DNA of 47,400 nt from CAZSAT01 sp964604675 (lineage in GTDB: Bacteria > Myxococcota_A > UBA796 > CAJQPC01): NCBI GenBank assembly GCA_964604675.1, contig CAZSAT010000048.1:1-47400 (forward strand), in the 5' to 3' direction. Below the pieces are notes generated by a model, which worked only from the letters and a program-made list of their open reading frames with translations, was not told the DNA's origin and ran no database searches. A program made the translations under genes and the position numbers. Below are positions 33,027 through 46,091 of this stretch, in pieces (position 1 is the first letter of the stretch; each line of letters starts with the position of its first letter).

Positions 33027-34522
33027 CTGCGTGGCTCGATCGACTCGACCACGACGACGAAGCTCGGCTCGCGGCGGCCTGGGCCGCAGCCGTGCTCCTG
33101 GTCGTGGCCCCCGCCGCCGGGACCAGCCCCGACGGGCTCGAGATGCTGGCTCTGGGTCGAAGCTGGCTCGGCGGCGCAGCCACGCTGGACCCAGCGTTCT
33201 GGCCGCCCCTCTGGCCTCTGCTGGTGAGCCCGCTCAGCCTGGCGGCGGACCCGCTCGCCTGGGCACGCCTGCTGAACATCGGGCTCGCCGCCGCCGTGGC
33301 GCTGCCGCTCTTCCACCTCTCCCGGCTGCTGAGCGGACGTGGCCCCGCGCGCCTGGCCGTGGTGGCCTGGATCCTGTTGCCCGCCGTGCGCGAGCATGCC
33401 GCGGTGCTCGATGCTCGACCCTTGGGGTGGTTGCTCGCCATCGGAGCCACGGCGGCCGTGGCGCGTGCCACGAGCGAGGGCCGCTCTTGGGGCTGGGCCT
33501 TCGCGGCCGCAGCGCTGGCACCGCTCGCCCGCCCCGAGGGACTGGCCATCCCGGTGCTGGTGGCCCTCGCATGGCTCGTGAGCGCTCGCCGGGCACCGGC
33601 GGCGGCCGGGGCGCTGGTCGCGATGCTCCTGCCGGCCGGGGCGTGGAAGCTGCTCGGTCCCCCATCTCAGTCGTGGTCGGCGCTGGCCGAGGCCTGGTAC
33701 AGCACCTGGACCCTGACGGAGCTGATGACCCTGTATGGGCCAGCGTCGCTGCCCACCGGCTACCGCGCCTTCGTGCTGGACCTCGTGGCCAGCGGCGCGG
33801 AGTCCGTCGACCGGAACCCCCTGCTCATGCTCCGTGCCTCCCCGGCGAGCCTGGCCTGGGCGGGGCTCGGCCTGCACGGCGCGCTCGGCACGGTCGGGCT
33901 GCTGGCGGCCGGAGCCGGCGTGGTCAGGGTGGCGCTCCGGTCGAGCTGGCACGCCGTGAGTGTGCTCCTGGTCTTCGCGCCGCTGGCCGCAGTCGCGCTG
34001 GTGCCCGCGTCGACGGGCCAGTCCACCGCGGCCGCCAACGTGCTGTTCGCGGTTCCGCTCCTGCTCGTCGGCCTGACCGCGCTGCCGGCACGGGCGGCGG
34101 CGGCAGCGATCGCGGTCGCCGTGATCGAGGTCCACCTGAGCCCCGCGCGTCCAGCGCCACCCGGCTTCCACGAGGGCTCGCAGACCAGCCGGACCGCTCA
34201 GGCGTGGCTGGAGGCCCACCCGGGCGACAGCGGCGTGGTCTACGGTGGACTCGAGGTGCGAGGGCTCACCCAAGCCGCTGGGCTCGAGCACGCTCCGCTC
34301 CCGACAGCCTGGGAGCCCTTCGCCCCACGGCCCGGGTCACGCGTGCTCGTGTCGAGCGTCAGCCTGGGCGGCGCGGACGGCGGCCGCGCGCTCGGGCTGC
34401 TGGAGGACCCGAGCTGGGAGGTCGCCTTCGTCACGCGGGAAGGCGCCGAACGGGCTTGGCGGGTCGATCGTCAGGAGGTCGACGCGCCCTACTGGATCGC
34501 TGTGCTGCGTCCGCGCGGGTAG
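33023..34522 (+). CDS. GT-C-type glycosyltransferase-like membrane protein
   Basis: A 499-residue polytopic membrane protein. The pattern is typical of ArnT/PMT-like GT-C proteins: an early loop with SPDGLEMLALGRSWLGGA, several helices, a central LDARPLGWLLAIGATAAVA and LARPEGLAIPVLVALAWL, and a C-terminal soluble part of about 110 residues. Such enzymes transfer sugars from lipid-linked donors on the outer face of the inner membrane; donor and acceptor are unknown. The GTG start overlaps the stop of the gene before it (GTGA). It ends 3 bp from a convergent gene of related type. Confidence 0.75.
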   Translation: MTAWLDRLDHDDEARLAAAWAAAVLLVVAPAAGTSPDGLEMLALGRSWLGGAATLDPAFWPPLWPLLVSPLSLAADPLAWARLLNIGLAAAVALPLFHLSRLLSGRGPARLAVVAWILLPAVREHAAVLDARPLGWLLAIGATAAVARATSEGRSWGWAFAAAALAPLARPEGLAIPVLVALAWLVSARRAPAAAGALVAMLLPAGAWKLLGPPSQSWSALAEAWYSTWTLTELMTLYGPASLPTGYRAFVLDLVASGAESVDRNPLLMLRASPASLAWAGLGLHGALGTVGLLAAGAGVVRVALRSSWHAVSVLLVFAPLAAVALVPASTGQSTAAANVLFAVPLLLVGLTALPARAAAAAIAVAVIEVHLSPARPAPPGFHEGSQTSRTAQAWLEAHPGDSGVVYGGLEVRGLTQAAGLEHAPLPTAWEPFAPRPGSRVLVSSVSLGGADGGRALGLLEDPSWEVAFVTREGAERAWRVDRQEVDAPYWIAVLRPRG

Positions 34523-34525
34523 CGA

Positions 34526-36457
34526 TCAGCGCTTGGGGCGCTTGGACTCCAACAGCGCCTCCAGCTCGGTGAAGTCCTGCCACGGCCGCGCCAGCAGCTG
34601 ATCGGTCGCGTTCTTCAGCACACGCTCGTCGGCCGGGACCTCGGTCACCCCGACGGAGCGGAGGTCGGGTTCCACGGGCTCGTCCACGCAAGGGTTGGGG
34701 TCCCCCCAGGGCGCGTAGATGTCGATCCGGCCGTCGCTGTACACCGGCCGGCCCAGCACGTCCGTGAGCGCGGCATGCATGCGCCGACGCTTGGACCTCA
34801 ACAGGTTGTCCAGGCGCCCACGCCCGCTGACCTCCATGAAGTAGGCATCCTTCTGCACCACCACGTACCGGTAGCCCAGCGCGTACACGGCCTCGACGTC
34901 GGCCGGGGCCACCGTCACGGCGTTCTCCAGCATGCGCGAGATGTCGTAGATCTCGGCCACGAAGGTGTTCTCGGTGCGCAGATCGTTGAAGGCGTCGGGT
35001 GCGAAGACCGGGTTGTTCTCCAGCATGCCGCCCATCATCGGCCGGCCGTGCGCGGTCTGGTAGTAGAGGTGGCCCTGGGTGAACGAGAACGGCAGCTCGA
35101 TGATCGCGCCGGGTGGACCGCTGGCGAGGCAGCGGTAGCCTGCAGGAACCGTGGCGTCCCAGCTCGGAAACGGCAGCACGCCGCCCGCTCGGAGATCGAC
35201 CATCCAAGCCGCGGACAGCGCCACCGCCACCGCCATCTGCAGCGCGCGTCGGCGCGCCAACGCACCCAGCAGCACGGTCGCAGCGAGCGCCACGAGCACC
35301 ACTGGCACCACCACGGCGCGCGCGGGCCACCACAGCCGCTGGACCACCGCGGTGCTCTTGGCCAGCAGCACGTAGAAAGGGTTGGTGATCACGGTGTGGT
35401 CGACGACGAGGATCGGGCCGAGCGCGATCACCAGCGCGGGAATCGCCAGGGCGAGCACGCCCCCGCGGTCCACCACGGCACCGGGCCGCCAAGCCCAGAT
35501 GGCGAGCAAGGGCAAGGCCACCATCGGGAGCAGCACGCCCTGGGACAGGAGCAGCTCCAAGCCTGGATCCTGGACGATGTAGGACCCCGCGTAGCGCCGA
35601 AAGGGCTGCCAGAGGAAGAGCCCGATGTTGAGCTCCTCCAGCGTCGTGGGCGCGGTGCCCTCCCAGCCCCAGGTCGACACGTCCAACATGCCCGGGACGT
35701 CCTCGCTCGATGCGGCGCCGACGAGGATCGAAGCCACGGGCGCCACCAGGACGAGCGACACGAGGCCGGTGAGGGCGTAGCGCCCGAGGGTGGGCACCCG
35801 TCCGCCCGCACCCGGGAGCGGACGCCACGCGCGCCACAGCCCGTAGCCCAGGCACGCGATGCCGCAGAACAGCGCATAGAACCAGTACTGGTACCCGGTC
35901 AGCGCCAACAGCAGCCCACCGACGAGGGGGGCCTTCAGACCAGGCTGCTCGCCCACCCGAAGGACCTGGCCCAAGAAGAGCACCGGCAACACCAGGATCG
36001 CCTGGGTGGGCCGACCCTCCAGCAGCTCGAACAGCAGGAACGGGGAGGTCGCGAAGAGCAGCGTGCCGACGCCAAGTGCCACGGTGTCGCGGGAGAACCG
36101 ACGCGCCACGCTGTGGAAGGCCCAGGCACTGGCCAGCATCCCGACCAGCACGAAGGCGTTGTAGCCGAGCACCGGTCCGAGCGCGTGCAGCCAGGGCACG
36201 GCGAGCAGCGCGTCCAGCACGTTCACGCCTGTGTGGTGGAGGATGTCCTTGCCCCACGGGTGGAAGAGCAGGTCGGTCGTCAAGGGGTCCGTGCGCCCGG
36301 TCGCGACCTCTCCTGCGAACCAGTAGAACCACTGCGTGCCGTAGTGATCGACGTACTCGATGCCCAGGAAGTGCCTGCCGAGCGAGGGCACAGCCGGTCC
36401 GAGGATCGACCCGAGCATCACCGCAGCGACCAGCGCGACGAAGAGCCGCTCCCTCAC
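34526..36457 (-). CDS. Large polytopic membrane protein, YfhO/GT-C-like
   Basis: A 643-residue protein with about eleven to twelve hydrophobic helices over the first 440 residues and a soluble C-terminal domain of about 200 residues. The first loop carries DHYGTQWFYWFAGEVATGRT with acidic and aromatic residues, and HPWGKDILHHTGVN follows. This is similar to GT-C or YfhO-type transferases of lipid-linked sugars. The soluble part (GPPGAIIELPFSFTQGHLYY, ALGYRYVVVQKDAYF) also resembles the C-terminal domain of those proteins. The GTG start overlaps the upstream gene (GTGA). Activity is inferred only. Confidence 0.75.
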   Translation of the reverse strand: MRERLFVALVAAVMLGSILGPAVPSLGRHFLGIEYVDHYGTQWFYWFAGEVATGRTDPLTTDLLFHPWGKDILHHTGVNVLDALLAVPWLHALGPVLGYNAFVLVGMLASAWAFHSVARRFSRDTVALGVGTLLFATSPFLLFELLEGRPTQAILVLPVLFLGQVLRVGEQPGLKAPLVGGLLLALTGYQYWFYALFCGIACLGYGLWRAWRPLPGAGGRVPTLGRYALTGLVSLVLVAPVASILVGAASSEDVPGMLDVSTWGWEGTAPTTLEELNIGLFLWQPFRRYAGSYIVQDPGLELLLSQGVLLPMVALPLLAIWAWRPGAVVDRGGVLALAIPALVIALGPILVVDHTVITNPFYVLLAKSTAVVQRLWWPARAVVVPVVLVALAATVLLGALARRRALQMAVAVALSAAWMVDLRAGGVLPFPSWDATVPAGYRCLASGPPGAIIELPFSFTQGHLYYQTAHGRPMMGGMLENNPVFAPDAFNDLRTENTFVAEIYDISRMLENAVTVAPADVEAVYALGYRYVVVQKDAYFMEVSGRGRLDNLLRSKRRRMHAALTDVLGRPVYSDGRIDIYAPWGDPNPCVDEPVEPDLRSVGVTEVPADERVLKNATDQLLARPWQDFTELEALLESKRPKR

Positions 36458-38007
36458 CGCACGTCCTGCCCGGCGCCGCGCGACGATCCCTTCCGTCGCT
36501 GCACCCAGGTGACCGATGGCACCTGCGGCTCGTCGAGCACCTCACCCACCTCGGGGAGCGCCTCGGGAACGAGAAGCTCACCACCCGGTGTCATCCACAA
36601 GAGCGTGCACGTCCCCGACACAGCGTACCGCCACACCACCATCAGCTCCTGGGCCTCGACCACCTCAGCGAGGTTCTCGCCCGCGTCAGGGTACTTCCGG
36701 TCCCAGTCGCGCTCCAGGCCCGGGCAGCTCCACGTCGCCGCGGCCTGCACCGCGGGCAGCCCGTCGCCCCGACGAAAGCGGAGATCCTCGACCGTCACGT
36801 CGTCGTGCCCCATCAAGAACAGCGCGAGATCCCCAGGCTCCTCGCCGAACCAGGTGAAGAGGCCGCGATCCACCCCGATCGCGCACGCACGCCCGTCGGG
36901 GCACGAAGCTGTGAACAGCCCTTCCATCGTGCGCGGCGAGAAGCCGGTCCAGGGGGCCTTGAAGTCCTTCGGCGACGGATGTGGAACCCCCCCCGGCGCC
37001 CGCGACAACAGCAGAGCGAACACCGGCACCCAGGCCAGCTGCGGGTGCACCGCCACCGCAGCAGCCGAGGCGAGCACGGCCACGCCCGGCGCCACCACCA
37101 CGAAGTTGTCCAGCCCCACCGAGAAGATCCACCACATCGCGACCGCACTCGCCACCCAACAGCCCACGACAGCGCCCACGCGGCCCGACCACCGGCGCTT
37201 CAGGATCATGGCGAGCACCGACGCGTCGATCACGAGCAGGCCCAGCGGACCGAGCCCTTCGAGAAGCTGCGACCAGGCGCTCGGCAGCAACGCCTCGTAG
37301 TCGGCCCGCGCGTCGAGCTTGGCGCTCATGTACTCGCCGGCCACGTCACGGAGCGCGGGGACCGCGGCGATGCCCCAGACCGCAAGCACCCACCACGACC
37401 GCCGGCCCCGCCACGGCGCCAAGGCCACCGCCAGGGGCGCCATCCAGACCAGGCCGGAAGGCCGAAGGCTCACCGCCAGCGCCCCGGTCAGGGCCAGGAC
37501 CAGCCGGGTGCGCCGGCGCTCGAGCGCCTGGTCTCCTGCCCACACTGTCAAGGCGCCGAGCACGAGCGCGGCTTCAGGAATGTGGATCCACGGGGTGCGG
37601 CCATGCACGACCACCCAGGGAATCGATCCGGCCAAGGCGACCGCAAAGACGGCCGCAGCCGACCCTGCGAGCTGCCGAGCGAGCAGACCCGTGAGCACCA
37701 CGATCAGTGGCATCCAGATGGCGACCACCGCGTCGAAGACCTCGGGCGTGCGCCCGAAGACCCGCAAGGCAGCTCCGAGAAGCGCCTCGTACCAGCCGCC
37801 TCGAGCGGCGAGCAGGGTGACCAGGTCACCAGCGTGAACGCTCAGGTCGCCCCAGAAGCGCCACGCGTCCGGCACACGGGTGTAGTACAGGCCGTGGTCC
37901 TCTGGGAAGCGCCCGTCCAGCGCGAAGAAGCGCACGTGCGAGCCCACCACGGCGGCGGCGACGATGGCTGCCGCCGCGTCCCAGCGCCGCGACAGGAGGG
38001 GCGCCAT
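36454..38007 (-). CDS. Polytopic membrane protein, GT-C-like
   Basis: A 517-residue membrane protein with about nine helices and a C-terminal soluble region. The N-terminal loop has FALDGRFPEDHGLYYTRVPD, and a later stretch LTGALAVSLRPSGLVWMAPL is like the conserved helix of GT-C proteins. The ATG has a GAGGAG ribosome site 4 nt upstream and follows the large MopE/cytochrome gene by 18 bp, so the copper-type lipoprotein and these two transferase-like proteins may be one transcript. No catalytic motif can be proven. Confidence 0.7.
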   Translation of the reverse strand: MAPLLSRRWDAAAAIVAAAVVGSHVRFFALDGRFPEDHGLYYTRVPDAWRFWGDLSVHAGDLVTLLAARGGWYEALLGAALRVFGRTPEVFDAVVAIWMPLIVVLTGLLARQLAGSAAAVFAVALAGSIPWVVVHGRTPWIHIPEAALVLGALTVWAGDQALERRRTRLVLALTGALAVSLRPSGLVWMAPLAVALAPWRGRRSWWVLAVWGIAAVPALRDVAGEYMSAKLDARADYEALLPSAWSQLLEGLGPLGLLVIDASVLAMILKRRWSGRVGAVVGCWVASAVAMWWIFSVGLDNFVVVAPGVAVLASAAAVAVHPQLAWVPVFALLLSRAPGGVPHPSPKDFKAPWTGFSPRTMEGLFTASCPDGRACAIGVDRGLFTWFGEEPGDLALFLMGHDDVTVEDLRFRRGDGLPAVQAAATWSCPGLERDWDRKYPDAGENLAEVVEAQELMVVWRYAVSGTCTLLWMTPGGELLVPEALPEVGEVLDEPQVPSVTWVQRRKGSSRGAGQDVR

Positions 38008-38025
38008 GCGGCTCCTCGAGGACGC

Positions 38026-42132
<4,107 letters not shown>

Positions 42133-42358
42133 GGAAGCTTTCCCGGCAGTCAAGTGTGCGCACCTTGGCGAATACCGCACGCGTGGGCGGGGAGTCAACG
42201 GACATTCGGAGACATTCTGCAGGATCTGATGACCGGACCCCGGTCAGGCGCGCCTGCATGCGACGTACCTATCGGTAGTTGGGGCTACAATGGGCCGTGG
42301 TCCAGCCCCGCAACTCCCCGCGCGCCCTTCGATGGCCGCCGGGCAAGGAGCCCAGGGA
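42133..42358. promoter_or_regulatory. Divergent promoter region of the copper locus
   Basis: The minus strand has a -35 TTGACT (42198-42193), an 18-bp spacer and a -10 TATTCG (42174-42169) for the MopE/cytochrome gene, with GGGAAAG as ribosome site. The plus strand has TACAAT (42286-42291) as a good -10, and AAGGAG (42345-42350) 8 nt before the monooxygenase ATG. No copper-responsive (CueR- or CopY-type) palindrome was recognised. Confidence 0.5.
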
Positions 42359-43285
42359 ATGATCGGCGCGGTGCTCGCGTGTGCTGGCATGCATGCCCTC
42401 GATGCGGGGACCCGGGTCGTCGACGAACGCGACGACTACGGCGACGCCCCGGAACCCGGGCTCCAGCTTGTGCTCCCCGATCAGCTCGTCGGGCCGTACG
42501 AAGAGGTGATCTTCTGCTTTCACGGCACCTGGGACGGCGAGACGGTGGGCGTGAACCTCCTGCAGCCCCGGGGGAACGGCAACCACCACAACCAGCTCAA
42601 GACGCCGCTCAACCAGCCGCCCGCCGATGGCACCGTGCGCACCTGCTCCGACGACTACGGGGAGATGGGGTACGCCACGCCCCTGTTCGAGGCGGCCGGC
42701 GTGAGCGCCGAGGACCCCGGTGGCCCTTGGCTCGACCTGCCAACGGGCATGGCGATGAAGTTCGCGTCCGGCACGCCGTGGATGGTGGAGACCCACTTCA
42801 TCAACCCGACCGACGACGCGGTGCTGGTCAACGCAGCCATCGATCTCGGCTTCGTCCCAGAAGAAGAGGTGGACGTCTGGCTCGGAACCTTCGAGTTCGA
42901 CGCCGGCGACCTCGGCCTGGATCCCGGCCCTGCCGAGGTCACCTTCGAGTGCGCTTGGACAGAGGACGTGACCCTCTTCTCCATCCTCGGACACATGCAC
43001 GAGTTCGGTCGCTCGTTCACGACGGAGTGGATCCACGACGGGGTCACGGAGACCATCTACGAAGTGGCCGACTGGGACGCCTCCTACAAGAACGCACCCG
43101 TGATCGCGAACCACGAGGCCGGCGAGATCGTCATCGAGGCGGGCGACATCTTCCGAACCACCTGCACCTGGGACAACACCACCGACGGTGTCCTGGAGGT
43201 GCCCGCGGAGATGTGCACCTTGAACGGCACCGCCTACCCGCTCGACCGCCCGCTGCGGTGCGTCGACGGGAAGCAGTTCGACTAG
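42359..43285 (+). CDS. Copper type II, ascorbate-dependent (PHM-like) monooxygenase lipoprotein
   Basis: A 308-residue lipoprotein beginning MIGAVLAC (Cys8); AAGGAG 8 nt upstream fixes the ATG although the frame is open further back. All copper ligands of peptidylglycine alpha-hydroxylating monooxygenase have counterparts: His76-His77 (GNGNHHNQL), His146 (VETHFINPT), His212 and His214 (LGHMHEFG) and Met285 (PAEMCTLNG). PHM uses 107/108, 172, 242/244 and 314, so the spacing is nearly the same. The family hydroxylates C-H bonds with O2 and two coppers. The substrate here is unknown; an external electron donor is needed, and the divergent cytochrome c/MopE lipoprotein is a plausible partner (inference). 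It ends 2 bp from the convergent CRTAC1 gene. Confidence 0.88.
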   Translation: MIGAVLACAGMHALDAGTRVVDERDDYGDAPEPGLQLVLPDQLVGPYEEVIFCFHGTWDGETVGVNLLQPRGNGNHHNQLKTPLNQPPADGTVRTCSDDYGEMGYATPLFEAAGVSAEDPGGPWLDLPTGMAMKFASGTPWMVETHFINPTDDAVLVNAAIDLGFVPEEEVDVWLGTFEFDAGDLGLDPGPAEVTFECAWTEDVTLFSILGHMHEFGRSFTTEWIHDGVTETIYEVADWDASYKNAPVIANHEAGEIVIEAGDIFRTTCTWDNTTDGVLEVPAEMCTLNGTAYPLDRPLRCVDGKQFD

Positions 43286-43287
43286 CG

Positions 43288-44910
43288 TCAGCGACGCACG
43301 GTCACCCGCTGCCGGGTGGGCACGTTGTCGAAGGTGGCCAGCGCGCCATCCGGCCACTTCACCTCGAGCCTGACGCTCTCCGCGTCGCCCAAGCCCAGGT
43401 GCAGAGGGCCGCGGTAACTCGACTGCAACACCGATCCGGCCACCACGGTGCGCGACGCGGAGAAGCCCTCCGAGGAAGCCTCCACCCGCACGCCGGGCAC
43501 ATCCGGTTGGACGCTGACGCTGATCCAGGCGGCGTCGGTACACGTTCCCTTGAGGATCACCGGCGGCCCCGCGAGATCACGCAGCACCTGATCGAGGGCG
43601 CCGTCGCCGTCGAGATCCGCCCACACGAAGCCGCGGTCGACGCCGTCGTGGTCGAGGCCGAGAGCCTCCGCGGCCTGCTCGAAGTCTCCGTGGTCGTCCT
43701 GCAGCCAGAGACCGTTGGGTTGCTCGCGCGGGTCTTGGTGCCCCGCGGCTTCCGTCGCGGCGAGTCCTTCGTCGGACATGATCAGGAACCCGAAGGCCAC
43801 CGAGGCATCGAGGTCGCCGTCGTTGTCGACGTCGATCAGGTCTGCCCCCCAGGACACGTGCCGATCGGCCGTGCCGACGTCCAGGCCCCGAGCGACGGTA
43901 ACGTCGTGCCACTGCAGGGGTCCGTCAGAGAACAGGAGCGCGATCTCATCCCAGCCGGTCACGAGGAGGTCGTCGAGCCCGTCGCCGTTCACATCGCCCC
44001 GCCCCAGCCCCATGCCGAAGTGCGCGGCGCCCGTGCCTGTGGCCGCGGTCACGTCGGTGAACGCACCGGCACCGTCGTTCTCGAAGAACTGGTTCGGCAC
44101 GACGGAGCTGCCGAAGTCGTTGACCACGTAGAGGTCCTGATCGCCGTCGAGGTCACCGTCGAGCCACCCGGCGACGAAGGTGTAGGGCTCCAAGTCACCG
44201 GACGGGAGAGCGGCGGTCCGGTCGTCGAACACCCCGCCGTCGTTGCGGTAGAGCCGGTTCGGGTGGGCGGGGGGGAAGTCGGCCTCACCGAGGATGGCCG
44301 CGCCGAGCTCCTCGGTGTCGTTGTGCGCCCCCACGAAGAGGTCGAGATCGCCGTCGCCGTCGAGGTCGCCCCAGCTGGCGGTGGTGCTGTCCCAAGCCTC
44401 GCCTGCCACCCCGGCCGCGGCGGTTCCATCGGTGAAGACGCCATCGCCGTCGTTTACGAGGAGTCGGTCAGGCCCGTACACCTGGCTGATGAAGAGGTCG
44501 AGATCGCCGTCCCCGTCGCTGTCCGCGATGGCGACGCCGGCGCCCGCGTCGTCCTCGGGCGGAAGGCGCTCGGACGTCTCGTCGATGAAGTCGAGGCGAT
44601 CGCCGGCCACGCCCATCAGGAGGCGGTCCTGCCCCCAGATCGGCACGTACACGTCGAGCAGACCGTCGCCGTCGAGGTCGGCGACGCCCACCCCTCCCCC
44701 GGACAGCTGGTTGGGCTGAGGCATGTGATCCGAGGTCTCCTCGAGCGAGGCCCAGTCTCCGGGGACCACGCGCTCGAAGGCCAGCTCGTCGCGGGCCGAC
44801 GGGTCAGCGCAGGTCACGACCCCGTGGAGCTCGAGCGACGCGCCGCCGGTGTCGCCGGTGTCGACACGGCCGTTGCAGGCAAGGAGCACGGTGAGGACGA
44901 GCGGAGTCAC
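43288..44910 (-). CDS. CRTAC1-type lipoprotein: FG-GAP/VCBS propeller plus ASPIC/UnbV domain
   Basis: A 540-residue lipoprotein with MTPLVLTVLLAC (Cys12) and a short Asp-Thr-Gly linker. A propeller of FG-GAP/VCBS units follows (GGGVGVADLDGDGLLDVYVP, GAGVAIADSDGDGDLDLFIS, ASWGDLDGDGDLDLFVGAHN, FGMGLGRGDVNGDGLDDLLV). The last 70 residues are an ASPIC/UnbV domain (VLQSSYRGPLHLGLGDAESV, WPDGALATFDNVP). The GTG start is 6 nt after TATGTT, so probably leaderless. Proteins of this type are secreted or surface calcium-binding proteins of unknown role. The gene converges on the copper monooxygenase with a 2-bp gap, without room for a terminator. Confidence 0.92.
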   Translation of the reverse strand: MTPLVLTVLLACNGRVDTGDTGGASLELHGVVTCADPSARDELAFERVVPGDWASLEETSDHMPQPNQLSGGGVGVADLDGDGLLDVYVPIWGQDRLLMGVAGDRLDFIDETSERLPPEDDAGAGVAIADSDGDGDLDLFISQVYGPDRLLVNDGDGVFTDGTAAAGVAGEAWDSTTASWGDLDGDGDLDLFVGAHNDTEELGAAILGEADFPPAHPNRLYRNDGGVFDDRTAALPSGDLEPYTFVAGWLDGDLDGDQDLYVVNDFGSSVVPNQFFENDGAGAFTDVTAATGTGAAHFGMGLGRGDVNGDGLDDLLVTGWDEIALLFSDGPLQWHDVTVARGLDVGTADRHVSWGADLIDVDNDGDLDASVAFGFLIMSDEGLAATEAAGHQDPREQPNGLWLQDDHGDFEQAAEALGLDHDGVDRGFVWADLDGDGALDQVLRDLAGPPVILKGTCTDAAWISVSVQPDVPGVRVEASSEGFSASRTVVAGSVLQSSYRGPLHLGLGDAESVRLEVKWPDGALATFDNVPTRQRVTVRR

Positions 44911-44922
44911 CAGCCGAACATA
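44911..44922 (-). promoter_or_regulatory. Leaderless promoter -10 TATGTT
   Basis: TATGTT (44922-44917) is followed by exactly 6 nt and the GTG at 44910. Confidence 0.5.
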
Positions 44923-44984
44923 CCCAGAGCAGGACAGGCGCCCCTGGACCCGCCCGCTCAGTCCAGCCAGGACCCGCGCCGTCC

Positions 44985-45362
44985 GGCCGCACGGTCGCCC
45001 CGTTCCCCCTGGCGGGGTCCACGGAGTCGTCGAGGCGCGGCACCAGGGAGGTGTGGCGCTGGCGGGAGGGCTTCACGGAGCCGGAGGAGGCCGCCAGCGA
45101 GGCTGCGCAGGCGCTGGTGGACTGCGGCGCGTCGAGGTGGGCGAGGGCAGCGCGCCCACGGACGCAGGCCTGGGCGCCACCGCCGTGGGCTCTGCCGTGG
45201 ACCGGGCGGCGGCGGTGTTGTCGGAGCGGGGCTTGTCGGTCCACCTGGTCGACGGGGGCGGCGACCCGGGGGCCCTGCTACGCCCGGGCGTGTGGAGTGG
45301 CCCGAGGTGGTGCCGATCCGCACACGTACCGGCTGGGAAGGCGCCCCGGGTGCAAGGCTTCC
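44985..45362 (+). pseudogene. Probable frameshifted gene remnant
   Basis: A 450-bp gap holds protein-like sequence in three successive plus-strand frames: REGFTEPEEAASEAAQALVD (about 45068-45127), then RRVEVGEGSAPTDAGLGATA and LSERGLSVHLVDGGGDPGAL (about 45126-45283), then EWPEVVPIRTRTGWEGAP (about 45296-45349). Read together they make one plausible domain broken by two frameshifts, one of which looks like a duplicated TG (GTGTG). No start or promoter is seen. The order faintly recalls DUF362-type proteins, but that is weak. It could be a decayed gene or, less likely, sequence errors. The CRTAC1 promoter and the mutH 3' end flank it. Confidence 0.35.
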
Positions 45363-46091
45363 TCAGCGCGGCGTCAGCAGGCGTGGCTCCGTGGCCAGGA
45401 CTCGGGCCGTGAAGCTCGCGCGCAGGTAGAGGCCCAGCGGCACCGTCCGCACCCACTCGGCCTCCTGGTCGATCACCCACACCCAGTCGTCCCCTCGAGC
45501 CGCCTTGGGGCGGATCTGCAGGGCCTTGCCGTGCTGGGCCTTCCACTGCCACACCAGGCCCTCACTCACCAGCTCGGCCAGCACCTCCCAGTCCGTGGCG
45601 AGCAGCTCCTCCTGGGCGGCGGTCGGGCTCCAGAGGATCGGAGCTCCGATCCAGCGCTCACCTGGTGGTCCGTCGCCTGCGATCGCCATCCAGAGCACGC
45701 GGCGGAGCTTCGCACGCACCGGCGAGCCCGACCACGGGCCCAGATCCGATCCGCCCATGGGGGTCGAGCAGACCCACGTGGACTGTCTCGGGCGCCCGCG
45801 TTGGTTCACGGGGATCGACTTGATCTCGATGCCCAGCTCGGGCAGGTCGGGGCCCGCTCTCCCCGCGCCGCGGGCTCCGAGCGCGGTCTCGATCAGGTCA
45901 CCGACCCATCCCTTGTGGTGCCGGAGGTCGGGGGGGACCACGACCCCGTGTTCCGCGGCGATGTCGGCGAGCCGGCGCCCTGCGAGCGCGTCGGCCCGCT
46001 GGAGCAGCTCCACCTCGGAGCGCGGGAGCGGTAGGCGAGCCGGTCCCGGGCGCCCGAGGTCGCTGGATCGGGTGCCGGGGTCGCGTGCCAC
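45363..46091 (-). CDS. mutH: MutH, DNA mismatch-repair endonuclease
   Basis: MutH nicks the unmethylated strand at hemimethylated GATC during methyl-directed mismatch repair. From GTG 46091 the product has 242 residues (E. coli MutH 229). Every catalytic residue is present with a constant offset of 12 from E. coli: Lys60 (HHKGWVG), Glu68 (LIETALG), Asp82, Glu89 and Lys91 (PDLPELGIEIKSIP). Downstream signatures also match (KLRRVLWM, IGAPILWSP, QHGKALQIRPKAA, GLYLRASFTARVLA). The open frame continues upstream, so the exact start is uncertain. No dam, mutS or mutL is in the window. MutH is mostly a gammaproteobacterial protein, so acquisition by transfer is likely. A single MutH domain argues against a Sau3AI-type restriction enzyme. 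Confidence 0.92.
   Translation of the reverse strand: MARDPGTRSSDLGRPGPARLPLPRSEVELLQRADALAGRRLADIAAEHGVVVPPDLRHHKGWVGDLIETALGARGAGRAGPDLPELGIEIKSIPVNQRGRPRQSTWVCSTPMGGSDLGPWSGSPVRAKLRRVLWMAIAGDGPPGERWIGAPILWSPTAAQEELLATDWEVLAELVSEGLVWQWKAQHGKALQIRPKAARGDDWVWVIDQEAEWVRTVPLGLYLRASFTARVLATEPRLLTPR

Noticed and set aside
45363..46091. Sau3AI-type restriction enzyme instead of MutH
   Set aside because: Only one MutH domain is present, the length fits MutH, and no adjacent DNA methyltransferase is seen.
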